A stretch of DNA of 64,000 nt. It comes from Clostridiales bacterium (lineage in GTDB: Bacteria; Bacillota; Clostridia; Lachnospirales; CAG-274). Each line of letters starts with the position of its first letter. Positions within the stretch are counted from its first letter, which is position 1. This document shows, in pieces, positions 25,129-35,073 of the stretch. The DNA lies in assembly GCA_018371275.1 (NCBI GenBank), contig JAHALF010000001.1, forward strand, positions 124,001 to 188,000, written 5' to 3'. Under the pieces are notes generated by a model that worked only from the letters and a program-made list of their open reading frames with translations, did not search any database and was not told where the DNA came from. Position numbers and translations under genes: made by a program.

Positions 25129-25155
25129 AAGGTGTTTTTAAACACCTTTTATTTT
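25122..25155. terminator. Bidirectional terminator between yhhQ and the CorC-like gene
   Basis: A 16-bp stem (25122-25137 with 25140-25155; the closing GGTGTT/AACACC part is GC-rich) with A/T flanks gives U-tracts both ways. It overlaps the yhhQ stop (25126-25128) and ends just before the stop of the leftward gene. Confidence 0.9.
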
Positions 25156-26412
25156 TTATTCATTTTCTATAATATTTATTAAACACCTAAGTTTTTCTAT
25201 TCTATTTTTTTCAATTTCTTCTATTATAAATTTAACATTATCTATTTTTATGGAATCTCCTTTATCTGGAAACTTTCCAAAAGTTTCTATAATAAAACCA
25301 CCAATAGAATCAAAATCTTCAGATTTAAAATTTGTTCCTAAAATTTCATTTACATCTTCTATTTTTGTAGTCCCTTCAATAATATATTCATTATCCCTTA
25401 CAAGTTTTATTTCTTCATCATGCTCATCATACTCATCTGCAAGGTCACCTACTATTTCTTCTAGCATATCCTCAAGAGTAACTATACCTGATGTGCCTCC
25501 ATACTCATCTAAAATAATTGCCATAGGTATCCTATTTATACGCATTTCTGCAAAAAGTTCTTTAAGACATTTAGATTCATAAGTAAAGAAAGGTTCTCTC
25601 ATATAATCTCTTATATTAAAATCTTTAGATTTATCTACAAATAATAAATCCTTTAAAGAAATTATACCTATTATATTATCTATTGTTTCATCATATACTG
25701 GCATTCTGGAACAAGTTTCCTCTTTAAACAAAGCTGTAAGTTCTTCTTGTGTTGCATCTACATTAATTGCTATAATATCTGTTCTAGGAACCATAACATC
25801 CTCTGCATCACTATTGGCAAAATATACAACATTGTTAATCATTTCTCTTTCATCTATTTCTAAAACTCCTTCTTCGTGGCTAACGTTAACCATAGTAATA
25901 AGCTCAGATTCTGTAATAATTGGAGTTTTTTCATCTTTTTTAACACCTAAAAGTCTTAATATAAAACCTGTAATAATATTCAAAATAAATATAAATGGTG
26001 TAAAAATTATCATACAAAATTTAATAGCTTTTATAACAAAAAGAGAAATTTTCTCTGCATTTTTTGTTGCAAAAGTTTTTGGAGTAATTTCTCCAAATAT
26101 AAGAATAACTATTGTAAGAACAGCAGTTGCAATACCAACCCCTTTACTACCATATTTATCTACAATAATGGCTGTAGCAAGAGAAGATGCACCAATATTA
26201 ACAAGGTTATTACCTATTAATATTGCACTTAAAAGCTTGCCTGGCTCTTCTAAAACACTTTGTATAAGTTTAGCATTTTTAACATTTTCATCAATCATAG
26301 TTCTAAGCCTTATCTTACTTATAGATGTAAGAGCTGTTTCTGACATAGAAAAAAATGCTGATAAAACAATTAGAACTACTAAGATTATAATCTGCAAGTT
26401 GGCAGGATCCAA
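25156..26412 (-). CDS. CNNM/CorC (HlyC) family membrane protein with CBS domains
   Basis: A 418-residue protein. The N-terminal DUF21 domain (about residues 1-190) has four hydrophobic segments and the SMSETALTSI and FGEITPKT motifs. Two CBS domains follow (about 200-320; VPRTDIIAI, GIISLKDLL, AIILDEYGGTSGIVTLEDM), then the C-terminal CorC/HlyC transporter-associated domain (to the end; IEGTTKIEDVNEILG). Family members export Mg2+/Co2+ or sense nucleotides through CBS; the hemolysin name is historical. The start is TTG at 26412, though AGGAG lies 11 bases away, a long spacing. Confidence 0.9.
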   Translation of the reverse strand: MDPANLQIIILVVLIVLSAFFSMSETALTSISKIRLRTMIDENVKNAKLIQSVLEEPGKLLSAILIGNNLVNIGASSLATAIIVDKYGSKGVGIATAVLTIVILIFGEITPKTFATKNAEKISLFVIKAIKFCMIIFTPFIFILNIITGFILRLLGVKKDEKTPIITESELITMVNVSHEEGVLEIDEREMINNVVYFANSDAEDVMVPRTDIIAINVDATQEELTALFKEETCSRMPVYDETIDNIIGIISLKDLLFVDKSKDFNIRDYMREPFFTYESKCLKELFAEMRINRIPMAIILDEYGGTSGIVTLEDMLEEIVGDLADEYDEHDEEIKLVRDNEYIIEGTTKIEDVNEILGTNFKSEDFDSIGGFIIETFGKFPDKGDSIKIDNVKFIIEEIEKNRIEKLRCLINIIENE

Positions 26413-26802
26413 ATAAAATCACACTCCTAAAAAATTAATATTAAATATAATAAATTTGATAATATAAATAATATTATCAAAAAAATTATATGTATTATAT
26501 CATATAATTATAATAATTAAAAGTCCTAAATTAAAGCATTTTAAACATATTTAGCTATTTTTTATCTTTTTATTTATATATAAAATAAATATATTAACTC
26601 TTTTTATTTATGTCAATGGCTTTTTTCAAGGCTTTTATTTATTCTTTATTTTTTAATAAATTTTTATATCTTTATTTTTCTTTTAATTTTTCCTATTTAC
26701 TTTTATTATCTTTAATTTTTATTAATATATAAATAAATTATTGACATTATTTATACATATACTTAAAATTATATTATAATTTATTTAATTTAGGAGGTTT
26801 GT
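26413..26802. other. 390-bp AT-rich divergent gap with two promoters
   Basis: It separates leftward corC-like from rightward degV. On the minus strand TTGACA (26611-26616), 17 bases, TATATT (26588-26593) is a candidate promoter with a leader of about 170 bases. On the plus strand TTGACA (26741-26746), 17 bases, TAAAAT (26764-26769) is a good promoter for degV. I see no gene or structured RNA. Confidence 0.5.
26741..26769 (+). promoter_or_regulatory. Promoter of the degV operon
   Basis: Perfect TTGACA (26741-26746), 17-base spacer, TAAAAT (26764-26769). A TATAAT at 26775-26780 is an alternative -10 with poor spacing. Confidence 0.65.
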
Positions 26803-27678
26803 ATGAATAATTTTGTTATTTTATCAGACAGTTCTTGTGATTTACCAGAAGATTTAAAAAAAGAATATAATATAGATGTAGTTCCTTTTTATGTTTCATT
26901 CGATAAAGAAAATTATTTAAAAGAAAATATAGATATTAATATAAATGATTTTTATAAAAAAGTAACTAATGAAAAAATAATACCAAAAACATCTTTACCA
27001 TCTATGGAAGATTACAGTAATTATTTTAAAAAACATTTAGAAAATGGTGTAGATATATTGTGTTTTACATTATGTTCTGAACTTAGTGGTTCATATCAAA
27101 GCGCTATAAATGCTGCAAATATTATGTTAGAAGATTATCCAGATAGAAAAATATTAGTTATTGATTCTAAAAAAGCTACAGTCGCTCAAGGCTTATTAGT
27201 TATAGAAGCTTCAAAAATGCAAAAAGCTGGATTTTCTTTAGAAGAAACATATGAAAAAATGGAAAGTTTAAAACAAGAAGGTATTATAATCTTTACAATA
27301 GACTCATTAGAACATCTTCAAAAAGGTGGCAGAATAGGAAAAGCCTCTGCACTGGCTGGAAGTTTACTTAATATAAAGCCTATACTATTATTATTAAATG
27401 GTGTATTAGAACCCCACTCTAAAGTACGTGGTAGAAAAAAATCCCTTTCAGAAGTTTTAAAAATATTTGATGAATATATAAATGAAGATATTAGTAAATA
27501 TCAAATAGCAATAGCACACGCCTATTGTAAAGATGAAGCGATAGAGCTTGAAAAAGCACTAAATGAAAAATATAACATTAACTTAAGCTACCCTATATTT
27601 GATATAGGAATAACTGTAGGAGCCCATACAGGAGCCACTGCTATTGGTATTGGTTTTATAAAAAAATTTGATGCATAA
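26803..27678 (+). CDS. DegV family fatty-acid-binding protein
   Basis: This 291-residue protein has the DegV start (ILSDSSCDLP), the TSLPSMEDY motif, a LCFTLCSELSGSYQSA lipid-phosphate-contacting segment, SLEHLQKGGRIGKA and a C-terminal GAHTGATAIGIGF, all signature positions of the family. DegV/FakB proteins bind a fatty acid and present it to the kinase FakA for phosphorylation; which fatty acid cannot be told. No fakA is in view. The ATG follows AGGAGG. First gene of a probable long operon. Confidence 0.93.
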   Translation: MNNFVILSDSSCDLPEDLKKEYNIDVVPFYVSFDKENYLKENIDININDFYKKVTNEKIIPKTSLPSMEDYSNYFKKHLENGVDILCFTLCSELSGSYQSAINAANIMLEDYPDRKILVIDSKKATVAQGLLVIEASKMQKAGFSLEETYEKMESLKQEGIIIFTIDSLEHLQKGGRIGKASALAGSLLNIKPILLLLNGVLEPHSKVRGRKKSLSEVLKIFDEYINEDISKYQIAIAHAYCKDEAIELEKALNEKYNINLSYPIFDIGITVGAHTGATAIGIGFIKKFDA

Positions 27679-27688
27679 GGAGATTTTT

Positions 27689-28180
27689 ATGGAAAATACT
27701 ATACTTGAATTATTAGAAAAAAATAGTAGAATTTCTTTTGATGATATGGCAAAAATGCTAGATACAACAAAAGAAAATATAGAAAATACTGTTAAAAATT
27801 TAGAAAAAAACAAAACTATATGCGGATATACTACACTTATAAATTGGGATAAAACAAATAAAGAAGGAGAATATATTACTTCATTAATAGAGGTTAAAGT
27901 TACTCCTCAAAGAGAACAAGGCTTTGATAAAATAGCAAAAAGAATATATAGCTTTGATGAAGTTAAATCATTATACCTTATGTCTGGTACATTTGACCTT
28001 TTAATAGTAGTAGAAGGTAAAAATATTAAAGATATATCTTCTTTTGTTTCTAGCAAACTGGCTACACTTGATTGTGTCCTTAGTACGTCTACACATTTTG
28101 TATTAAAAAAATATAAAGACCATGGAGTTATAATAGATGAAAGCACACCAAATGATGAAAGGATTATTATAACACCTTGA
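27689..28180 (+). CDS. Lrp/AsnC-family regulator
   Basis: This 163-residue protein has an N-terminal winged HTH (about 1-55; ISFDDMAKMLDTTKENIENTV) and a C-terminal RAM ligand-binding domain (about 65-145; SLIEVKVTPQREQGF, SGTFDLLIVVEGKNI). Lrp-like proteins sense amino acids. AAGGAG sets the ATG at 27689, eleven bases after the degV stop. Its TGA overlaps the TTG start of the aminotransferase, so I infer that the regulator and enzyme are made together and that the regulator senses an amino acid linked to it. Confidence 0.88.
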   Translation: MENTILELLEKNSRISFDDMAKMLDTTKENIENTVKNLEKNKTICGYTTLINWDKTNKEGEYITSLIEVKVTPQREQGFDKIAKRIYSFDEVKSLYLMSGTFDLLIVVEGKNIKDISSFVSSKLATLDCVLSTSTHFVLKKYKDHGVIIDESTPNDERIIITP

Positions 28181-29340
28181 GTTTAGTATCAAAACATATA
28201 CAAAATATACCTTATTCTGGAATTAGAAAATTTTTTGACATAGCAAGCGAAGTTGAAGGTGTTATCTCTCTTGGTGTGGGAGAGCCAGATTTTAATACAC
28301 CTTGGGCTTGTACAGAAAAAGCAATATATACTCTAGAACAAGGTAAAACAACCTATACATCTAACGCTGGTCTTATAGAACTTAGACAAGAGATATCTAA
28401 ATATATGAAAAATACAATAAATGTTGACTACTGTGCTAAAAGTCAAGTTTTAGTTACCGTTGGCGCCAGTGAGGGAATAGACATAGCCCTTAGAGCAGTA
28501 GTTTGTCCTAAAGATGAAGTTTTAGTAGTAGAACCTTGTTTTGTTTCTTATAAACCTTGTATAACTATGTGTGGTGGAATACCTATAGTTATAAACACAA
28601 AGGCAGAAAACAACTTTAAACTAACACCTGAAGATATATTACCTAAATTATCCAATAAAACTAAAGCTATTATTATTTCTTATCCTAACAACCCTACTGG
28701 TGCTATTATGGAAAAAGAAGATTTAGAAAAAATAGCTAGCATTTTAAAAAATAAAGATATTTTAGTTATTAGTGATGAAATATATTCTGAGCTTACTTAT
28801 GAAAATAAAAAACATACATCTATATCACAATTTGAAGGTATGTATGAGAAAACAGTTGTTTTAAATGGATTTTCAAAATCTTTTGCTATGACTGGCTGGC
28901 GTCTTGGTTTTGCTGTTGGTCCTAAAGATATTATATCTGCCATGACAAAAATACATCAATATATTATAATGTGTGCACCTACTATGAGCCAATATGCTGG
29001 GCTTGAAGCTTTAACTTCTTGTATTGATAATGTATATAAAATGCGTAAAGAATATAATATGAGAAGAAAATTTATGTTAAATGGATTTAGAGAAATGGGA
29101 ATTAACTGTTTTGAAGCATTAGGTGCTTTTTATCTCTTCCCTTGCATAAAATCTACTGGATTATTATCCGAAGAATTTTGTAAACGTCTTGTTTATGAAC
29201 AAAAAGTAGCTGTTGTACCTGGTACAGCTTTTGGAGAATGTGGCGAAGGATTTATAAGATGCTCCTATGCTTATTCCATTGAAGAAATAAAAGAAGCATT
29301 AATCCGTATAAAAAAATTTATAAAAAGTTTGGAAAATTAA
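28177..29340 (+). CDS. PLP-dependent aminotransferase class I/II (PatA/AspC type)
   Basis: The 387-residue protein has the fold type I aminotransferase landmarks: GEPDFNTP, VTVGASEGID, SYPNNPTGA, VISDEIYSELTY and the PLP lysine in NGFSKSFAMTGWRLGF. It resembles the Bacillus PatA / aromatic aminotransferase group, but the substrate is not determined. The start is a TTG whose bases overlap the previous TGA (28177-28180), with AAAGGA upstream. It follows the Lrp gene and precedes a GNAT gene by one base, so the operon is tight. Confidence 0.93.
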   Translation: MSLVSKHIQNIPYSGIRKFFDIASEVEGVISLGVGEPDFNTPWACTEKAIYTLEQGKTTYTSNAGLIELRQEISKYMKNTINVDYCAKSQVLVTVGASEGIDIALRAVVCPKDEVLVVEPCFVSYKPCITMCGGIPIVINTKAENNFKLTPEDILPKLSNKTKAIIISYPNNPTGAIMEKEDLEKIASILKNKDILVISDEIYSELTYENKKHTSISQFEGMYEKTVVLNGFSKSFAMTGWRLGFAVGPKDIISAMTKIHQYIIMCAPTMSQYAGLEALTSCIDNVYKMRKEYNMRRKFMLNGFREMGINCFEALGAFYLFPCIKSTGLLSEEFCKRLVYEQKVAVVPGTAFGECGEGFIRCSYAYSIEEIKEALIRIKKFIKSLEN

Positions 29341-29341
29341 T

Positions 29342-29785
29342 ATGAAGATTAAACAAGTTTTTTCAAATAAAAAAGACTTTTTAGACTTACTATTATTGGC
29401 TGATGAAGAAGAAAAAATGATAAACAAGTATATAAATAATAGTGATATGTTTTTACTATTTGATAATGATTTAATAGGAAGTATAGTTATTTATAAAATA
29501 AATAACTATACTTATGAAATAAAAAATTTAGCTATATATAAAAAATATCAAAATAAAGGGTATGGAAAATTTCTTATAGACACAATATTTAATAATTACT
29601 ATAAATCTTGTAAAAGAATAATTGTTGGTACTGGTGATAGCCCTTTAACATTGCCTTTTTATAAAAAATGTGGATTTAAAATATATAATAAAATAGAAAA
29701 TTTCTTTTTAAATAACTATAATAAACCTATATACGAAAATGGTATTTTATTAAAAGATATGATCTATTTAGAAAAAAATATATAA
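29342..29785 (+). CDS. GNAT family N-acetyltransferase
   Basis: A 147-residue protein with the GNAT core: IKNLAIYKKYQNKGYGKFLID (motif A, Q/R-x-x-G-x-G/A acetyl-CoA loop) and LPFYKKCGFKIYNK (motif B). The substrate is not identifiable. It starts one base after the aminotransferase stop and precedes topB, so it is carried on the same transcript. Confidence 0.88.
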   Translation: MKIKQVFSNKKDFLDLLLLADEEEKMINKYINNSDMFLLFDNDLIGSIVIYKINNYTYEIKNLAIYKKYQNKGYGKFLIDTIFNNYYKSCKRIIVGTGDSPLTLPFYKKCGFKIYNKIENFFLNNYNKPIYENGILLKDMIYLEKNI

Positions 29786-29795
29786 GGAGAGATAT

Positions 29796-31937
29796 ATGAG
29801 CTGTTTAGTTATTGCAGAAAAGCCTTCTGTTGCAAGAGATATAGCAAAAGTATTAAACTGTACAAAAAAAGGTGATGGATACCTTTATAATGATAAATAT
29901 GTTATATCTTGGGCTATTGGACATCTTGTTACACTTTACAAACCAGAAGAATATGATGAAAAACTAAAAAAATGGGATATGTCTACTTTACCTATAATAC
30001 CTAATAAGTTAAAACTAAAGTCTATTAAAAACACTAGACAACAATTTAAAATATTAAGTAATCTTATAAATTCCAATAATGTAAGTGAACTTATATGTGC
30101 AACAGATAGTGGTCGTGAAGGTGAACTTATATTTAGATATATCTATGAACTAACAAAATGTAAAAAACCTTTTAAAAGACTATGGATATCTAGTATGACT
30201 TATGAAGCTATAAAAGAGGGCTTTGAAAATTTAAAAGATGGTAAAGAATATGACAATCTTTATTTTTCTGCAAAATGTAGATCAGAATCTGACTGGCTAG
30301 TTGGTATAAATGCATCACGTGCATTTACTATAAAATTTAATTCTTTATTATCCATTGGACGTGTTCAAACCCCTACCCTTGCAATGCTTGTAGAAAAACA
30401 TAAAGAAATTCAAAATTTTAAAGTACAAGAATATTTTGAAGTAGAAGCAAATTTTAAAACATTAGATGAAAATACTCAATTTTATAAAGCTTTATGGATA
30501 AATAATAAAAATGAAACTAAAATATTAGATAAAAATCAAGCTAATAATATTATAAATGAAATAAAAGATAAAAATGGTATTGTAGAAAATATAGAAAATG
30601 AAACTAAAAAACAACTTCCTCCATTATTATATGATTTAACAGAACTACAAAGAGATTGTAACAAAAAGTTTTCTTATTCTGCACAAAAAACTTTATCAAT
30701 AGCACAAGATTTATATGAAAAAAGAAAGCTTATTACTTATCCAAGAACAGATAGTAGATATTTGTCTAAAGATATGAAATCAAAGCTTGAGCCTACTTTA
30801 AATACTTTAAAAAATCTCGACTATTACAATGAATTTTTAGACTATGTTTTATCCTTAAAAACATTACCTATAACCAAACGCATAATAGATGATAGCAAAG
30901 TAACAGACCACCATGCTATTATTCCTACATTACAAAATATAAATTTATCATCTTTATCTAAAGATGAATTTAATGTATATGATCTTATAGTAAGACGTTT
31001 TATAGCTATATTTTATCCTGCTTATGTATATGATATCACAAAAATTATTACAAAAATAGAAAATCATTTATTTTTAACAAAAGGTACAACTATAAAAGAA
31101 AAAGGATTTACAAAACTAAATATAAAAACTGAAAAAGAGAAAAAAGAAGAAAATATTTTACCTGATGTAAAAAAAGGACAAGAAGTTTTTAATGAAAGAT
31201 CTAATATATTAATCAAAAAAACTACTCCGCCTAATCCATATAATGAAGCTACACTACTTTCTGCTATGGAAAATGCAGGGAGATTTGTAGAAAATGAAGA
31301 ATTAAAAGAAAGTCTAAAAGAGTCCGGACTTGGTACACCTGCTACAAGAGCCTCCATTATAGAACGTTTAATAAAAGTTGGATATGTACAAAGAAAAGGT
31401 AAATCTCTTATACCAACAGAAAAAGGTATAAGTCTTATAGAAATTGTACCAAAAGAACTAAAGTCACCAGAAACAACTGGTAAATGGGAAAAAGGTCTTT
31501 CTTCTATATCTAAAGGTAATATGCAACCTAAAATATTTATGGACAGTATAGGAAGATATGTAAATTTTATTGTAGACTATGCTCAAAAGTCAAATAATCA
31601 TATTATATTTGATGAAAAAAAATATAAAGAATTTAAAAAGTCTGATAAATATAAGTCTTTAGAAAAATTTGGATTATGTCCCAATTGTAATAATGATATT
31701 TTAGAAAATAGCAAAGCTTTTTATTGTTCAAATTGGAAAAGTGGTTGTAAATTTACTATTTGGAAAAATACTTTAGAAAAATATAATATTTTTATACATA
31801 AAGAACTTGCTAAAAATATTATAAAAAACAAAAAAATTATAGATTTAAAAATTATAGACCCAAAAGATAAAAAAGAAAAATTAGCTGATTTAATGCTGCT
31901 AGATAATGGTAATATAAATATAATAATTAAATCATAA
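29796..31937 (+). CDS. topB: DNA topoisomerase III
   Basis: The 713-residue type IA enzyme has a TOPRIM domain at the start (VIAEKPSVARDIA; ATDSGREGELIFR) and the catalytic Tyr in ITYPRTDSRYLS. The LPPLLYDLTELQRDCNKKF, GRVQTPTLAML, DHHAIIPT and ATRASIIERLI motifs are all in place. A single C-terminal Zn ribbon (CPNCNN...CSNWKSGC) ends the DNA-binding part. It relaxes and unlinks single-strand-containing DNA. TopB copies often ride on mobile elements, but this one lies between housekeeping genes with no integrase. GGAG before the ATG. Confidence 0.93.
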   Translation: MSCLVIAEKPSVARDIAKVLNCTKKGDGYLYNDKYVISWAIGHLVTLYKPEEYDEKLKKWDMSTLPIIPNKLKLKSIKNTRQQFKILSNLINSNNVSELICATDSGREGELIFRYIYELTKCKKPFKRLWISSMTYEAIKEGFENLKDGKEYDNLYFSAKCRSESDWLVGINASRAFTIKFNSLLSIGRVQTPTLAMLVEKHKEIQNFKVQEYFEVEANFKTLDENTQFYKALWINNKNETKILDKNQANNIINEIKDKNGIVENIENETKKQLPPLLYDLTELQRDCNKKFSYSAQKTLSIAQDLYEKRKLITYPRTDSRYLSKDMKSKLEPTLNTLKNLDYYNEFLDYVLSLKTLPITKRIIDDSKVTDHHAIIPTLQNINLSSLSKDEFNVYDLIVRRFIAIFYPAYVYDITKIITKIENHLFLTKGTTIKEKGFTKLNIKTEKEKKEENILPDVKKGQEVFNERSNILIKKTTPPNPYNEATLLSAMENAGRFVENEELKESLKESGLGTPATRASIIERLIKVGYVQRKGKSLIPTEKGISLIEIVPKELKSPETTGKWEKGLSSISKGNMQPKIFMDSIGRYVNFIVDYAQKSNNHIIFDEKKYKEFKKSDKYKSLEKFGLCPNCNNDILENSKAFYCSNWKSGCKFTIWKNTLEKYNIFIHKELAKNIIKNKKIIDLKIIDPKDKKEKLADLMLLDNGNINIIIKS

Positions 31938-31946
31938 GGAGTTTTT

Positions 31947-33305
31947 ATGGCAAAAATTAAAACTAAATATATATGTCAAGAATGTGGATATGAAACAGGA
32001 AAATGGCTTGGAAGATGCCCATCTTGTAGCAATTTTTCTACATTTTCTGAAGAAGTTGTGGAAAAAGCTTCATCTAAAACTACTACTATTTCTACTATAA
32101 GTAAAGCACTTGATTTAGAAAGTATTTCACCTATTAATGAAGTTAGAACAAAAACAAAAATAGGAGAATTAGATAGAGTTTTAGGTGGTGGCATAGTTCA
32201 AGGTTCTTTAACATTAGTAGGTGGTGACCCTGGTATAGGTAAATCCACTCTTCTTTTACAAATATGTCAATATATAGGAGAATCTGATAAAAAAATATTA
32301 TATGTATCTGGAGAAGAATCTGCACAACAAATAAAGCTTAGAGCAACTAGATTAAATATAACAACTAAAAATCTTTTACTTTTATCTGAAACAAACTTTA
32401 ATATAATAGAAAATACTATAAAAGAAATTTCTCCAGATTTAGTAATTATAGATTCTATACAAACAGTATTTTTAGATGATTTATCTTCTGCTCCTGGTAG
32501 TGTAACACAAGTTAGAGAATGTACAGCAAAAATAATGCGTATAGGTAAAGGTAATAATATATCTATGTTTATAGTAGGACACGTTACTAAAGATGGTGCA
32601 ATAGCTGGCCCTAGAATATTAGAACATATGGTAGATACTGTTTTATATTTTGAAGGAGAAAGGCTTGCAAGCTATCGTATATTAAGAGCTGTTAAAAATC
32701 GCTTTGGTTCTACAAATGAAATTGGTGTTTTTGAAATGCGTCAAATAGGGCTTGTAGAAATAAATAACCCTTCAGAATATATGTTATCTGGTCGTCCTAT
32801 TGGTGCTAATGGCTCTTGTGTAACTTGTAGTATAGAAGGTACTAGACCAATACTTGCAGAAGTTCAATCTCTAGTTAGCTACACAACTTTTAATATACCA
32901 CGAAGAATGGCAACAGGTATGGATTTTAACCGTGTTATACTTCTTATAGCTGTTTTAGAAAAAAAATTAAACTTACAACTAGGCTCATATGATGTTTATG
33001 TAAACCTTGCTGGAGGTATAAAAATATTAGAGCCTGCATTAGATGCCTCTGTTGCTTGCTCTATCTTTTCTAGCTATAAAAATAAGCCTATTGACGCTAA
33101 AACATTAATATTTGGAGAAATTGGTTTATCTGGAGAGCTTAGAGCTGTCTCATTTTGTGAAAAACGTGTTATGGAAGCTCTAAAACTTGGATTTGAAAAA
33201 ATCGTTATACCAAAAGATAATTTAAAAGAAGTTTCTTCTATAAAAGATATAAAAATATGTCCTGTATCTAATATAAATGAACTTTTAAAAACAGTTTTAG
33301 GATAA
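31947..33305 (+). CDS. radA: DNA repair protein RadA/Sms
   Basis: This 452-residue protein has an N-terminal C4 Zn finger (CQECGYETGKWLGRCPSC), a RecA-like ATPase with Walker A GGDPGIGKSTLLLQ, Walker B LVIIDSIQTV and the RadA KNRFGSTNE motif, and a C-terminal Lon-like domain. RadA promotes branch migration in recombination repair. GGAG before the ATG, 9 bases after topB. The run ends here; the next gap has a hairpin at 33382-33405. Confidence 0.95.
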   Translation: MAKIKTKYICQECGYETGKWLGRCPSCSNFSTFSEEVVEKASSKTTTISTISKALDLESISPINEVRTKTKIGELDRVLGGGIVQGSLTLVGGDPGIGKSTLLLQICQYIGESDKKILYVSGEESAQQIKLRATRLNITTKNLLLLSETNFNIIENTIKEISPDLVIIDSIQTVFLDDLSSAPGSVTQVRECTAKIMRIGKGNNISMFIVGHVTKDGAIAGPRILEHMVDTVLYFEGERLASYRILRAVKNRFGSTNEIGVFEMRQIGLVEINNPSEYMLSGRPIGANGSCVTCSIEGTRPILAEVQSLVSYTTFNIPRRMATGMDFNRVILLIAVLEKKLNLQLGSYDVYVNLAGGIKILEPALDASVACSIFSSYKNKPIDAKTLIFGEIGLSGELRAVSFCEKRVMEALKLGFEKIVIPKDNLKEVSSIKDIKICPVSNINELLKTVLG

Positions 33306-33313
33306 TTTTTTTA

Positions 33314-33342
33314 TTGTATAATAGTTAAAAATAGGGTATAAT
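33314..33342 (+). promoter_or_regulatory. Candidate promoter of the SEC-C / sua5 operon
   Basis: TTGTAT (33314-33319), 17 bases, then a perfect TATAAT (33337-33342). Transcription would begin near 33350, giving a leader of about 150 bases that contains the 33382-33405 hairpin. Confidence 0.55.
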
Positions 33343-33381
33343 ATTTATTATTATATCTAAATTTATTAAATTTATATAGAC

Positions 33382-33405
33382 ATTTTACAATTTTTATTGT
33401 AAAAT
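33382..33405 (+). terminator. 10-bp hairpin in the radA to SEC-C gap
   Basis: ATTTTACAAT (33382-33391) and its reverse complement (33396-33405) form a perfect stem around TTTT. It lacks a clear T-run on the plus strand, so it is either a weak radA terminator or a leader structure. Confidence 0.4.
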
Positions 33406-33505
33406 ATATAAGATTTAAAAGTTTTAAATACAATGTATACGCTTTTATAAATATTCCTAACAAAGCTAATTATAATTATAGTTGTATTTTTAAGGAGGAT
33501 AAAAA

Positions 33506-34003
33506 ATGAATTTATACGAAAGCTGGTTTAAAAAGGCATATACTCAAGATGGTAGAATAAATAATACCTTTTGGAATGACTTTATGCCAAAAGAACAAAA
33601 AATATATGAATATATATTAAATGAAAAAGTTGAAAAAATTGAAGGTACTGTTAAACAACTTTCTGAAAAATTTGATATGTCTATTGAATACTTTATCGGT
33701 TTTATTGATGGTATTAATGATATTCAACCTGAAAAAATAAAATTAGAAGAATTATCAGAAGATAGTCAAATATGTATAAATATCAATTTTGAAACTTTAT
33801 ACAAAAAAATGGTAGAATATAAAGCAGACCATCTTTATAACCTTCCAGAATGGAAAAATATATTTACAGAAGAGCAATTAAAAACATTATTTAAAGGACA
33901 AAAAAGTTCTACTACATTTGTTAGGGAACCAAAAATAGAAAGAAATGACCCTTGTCCTTGTGGAAGTGGTAAAAAATATAAAAAATGTTGTGGAGCTAAC
34001 TAA
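33506..34003 (+). CDS. SEC-C metal-binding domain protein
   Basis: The 165-residue protein ends with a SEC-C Zn-binding motif (NDPCPCGSGKKYKKCCG), the same C-terminal module as in SecA, which binds zinc through a CXCX8CC pattern. The first 130 residues are helical and match no other family I know. Such stand-alone proteins are common in Clostridia. A role in protein export or translation quality control is a guess from the motif. AAGGAGG sets the ATG. Its stop overlaps the leader of sua5. Confidence 0.8.
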   Translation: MNLYESWFKKAYTQDGRINNTFWNDFMPKEQKIYEYILNEKVEKIEGTVKQLSEKFDMSIEYFIGFIDGINDIQPEKIKLEELSEDSQICININFETLYKKMVEYKADHLYNLPEWKNIFTEEQLKTLFKGQKSSTTFVREPKIERNDPCPCGSGKKYKKCCGAN

Positions 34004-34004
34004 T

Positions 34005-35063
34005 TTGTCTAATACAATATTTGAAAAAGTAGATAGCTTAAATCCTAGTATAAATATAGTCGCCTTAAAAAAGGCGGCTAATATTTTAAAAAATAATGGA
34101 TTAGTAGCTTTCCCTACAGAAACTGTATATGGACTTGGAGCAAATGCTCTAAAAGAAGATGCTGTAAAAAAAATATATGTAGCTAAAGGGCGTCCATCAG
34201 ATAACCCGCTTATTGTCCATATAGCAGATAAAAATGATATTTACCCACTTGTAGATAGTGTTCCTAAAAATGCTCTTATTTTAATGGATAAATTTTGGCC
34301 AGGAGCTTTAACTATTATCTTAAAAAAAAGCTCTCTAATACCAAAAATAACATCTGGTGGTTTAGATACCGTTGCTATAAGAATGCCAAATAATAAAATT
34401 ACCTTATCTTTAATAAGAGAATGTGGGTTCCCTTTAGCAGCACCAAGTGCTAACACTTCTACAAAACCAAGCCCTACAATAGCTAGTCATGTTTATAACG
34501 ATTTAAATAGTAAAATAGATATGATTATAGATGGTGGTAGCTGTGATTTTGGTATAGAATCTACTGTTATTGAAGTTTTTGATAATAATGTTAATATTTT
34601 AAGACCTGGTAGTATAACAAAAGAAATGCTAGAAAAAGTAATTGAAAATGTTACTATTGATAATGCTCTTTTAAATAATAACTCTAATATACTAGCAAAA
34701 TCGCCTGGTATGAAATATAAACATTATGCACCTTTAGGAGATGTTTTTATAGTTGATGGAAATATTGATAACATTACATCTTATATACTAAGTTCTTTAA
34801 AAATGGATAAAGAAAATAATATAAAATCTATTGTTATTGCATCTGATGAAACTATAAATAAATACAAATCATTTTGTTCTCTAAATATTGGCAGTAGACA
34901 AAATTTGAATTTAATAGCAAAAAACCTTTTTAGTACTTTAAGAGAATGTGATAATCTTAATATAGATAAAATATATATAGAATCATTTTTAGAACAAGGC
35001 GTTGGACTTGCTGTTATGAATAGATTAAAAAAAGCAGCTAGCTATAAAATAATAAAGGTATAA
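34005..35063 (+). CDS. Threonylcarbamoyl-AMP synthase, Sua5 type
   Basis: This 352-residue protein has an N-terminal YrdC domain (about 10-200; PTETVYGLGANA, KGRPSDNPLIVHI, IRMPNN, LAAPSANTSTKPSPT) and a C-terminal Sua5 domain (about 225-350; SPGMKYKHYAPLG). It makes threonylcarbamoyl-AMP, the first step of the t6A modification of ANN-decoding tRNAs. The frame is open from 33945 inside the SEC-C gene, but GGAG (33992-33995) 9 bases ahead favours the TTG at 34005. Two-domain Sua5 is common in Firmicutes. Confidence 0.9.
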   Translation: MSNTIFEKVDSLNPSINIVALKKAANILKNNGLVAFPTETVYGLGANALKEDAVKKIYVAKGRPSDNPLIVHIADKNDIYPLVDSVPKNALILMDKFWPGALTIILKKSSLIPKITSGGLDTVAIRMPNNKITLSLIRECGFPLAAPSANTSTKPSPTIASHVYNDLNSKIDMIIDGGSCDFGIESTVIEVFDNNVNILRPGSITKEMLEKVIENVTIDNALLNNNSNILAKSPGMKYKHYAPLGDVFIVDGNIDNITSYILSSLKMDKENNIKSIVIASDETINKYKSFCSLNIGSRQNLNLIAKNLFSTLRECDNLNIDKIYIESFLEQGVGLAVMNRLKKAASYKIIKV

Positions 35064-35073
35064 GGTTGATTTT

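Noticed and set aside
29796..31937. topB as a sign of an integrative element
   Set aside because: The neighbours are housekeeping genes, with no integrase, relaxase or attachment repeat, and base use looks like the neighbours.
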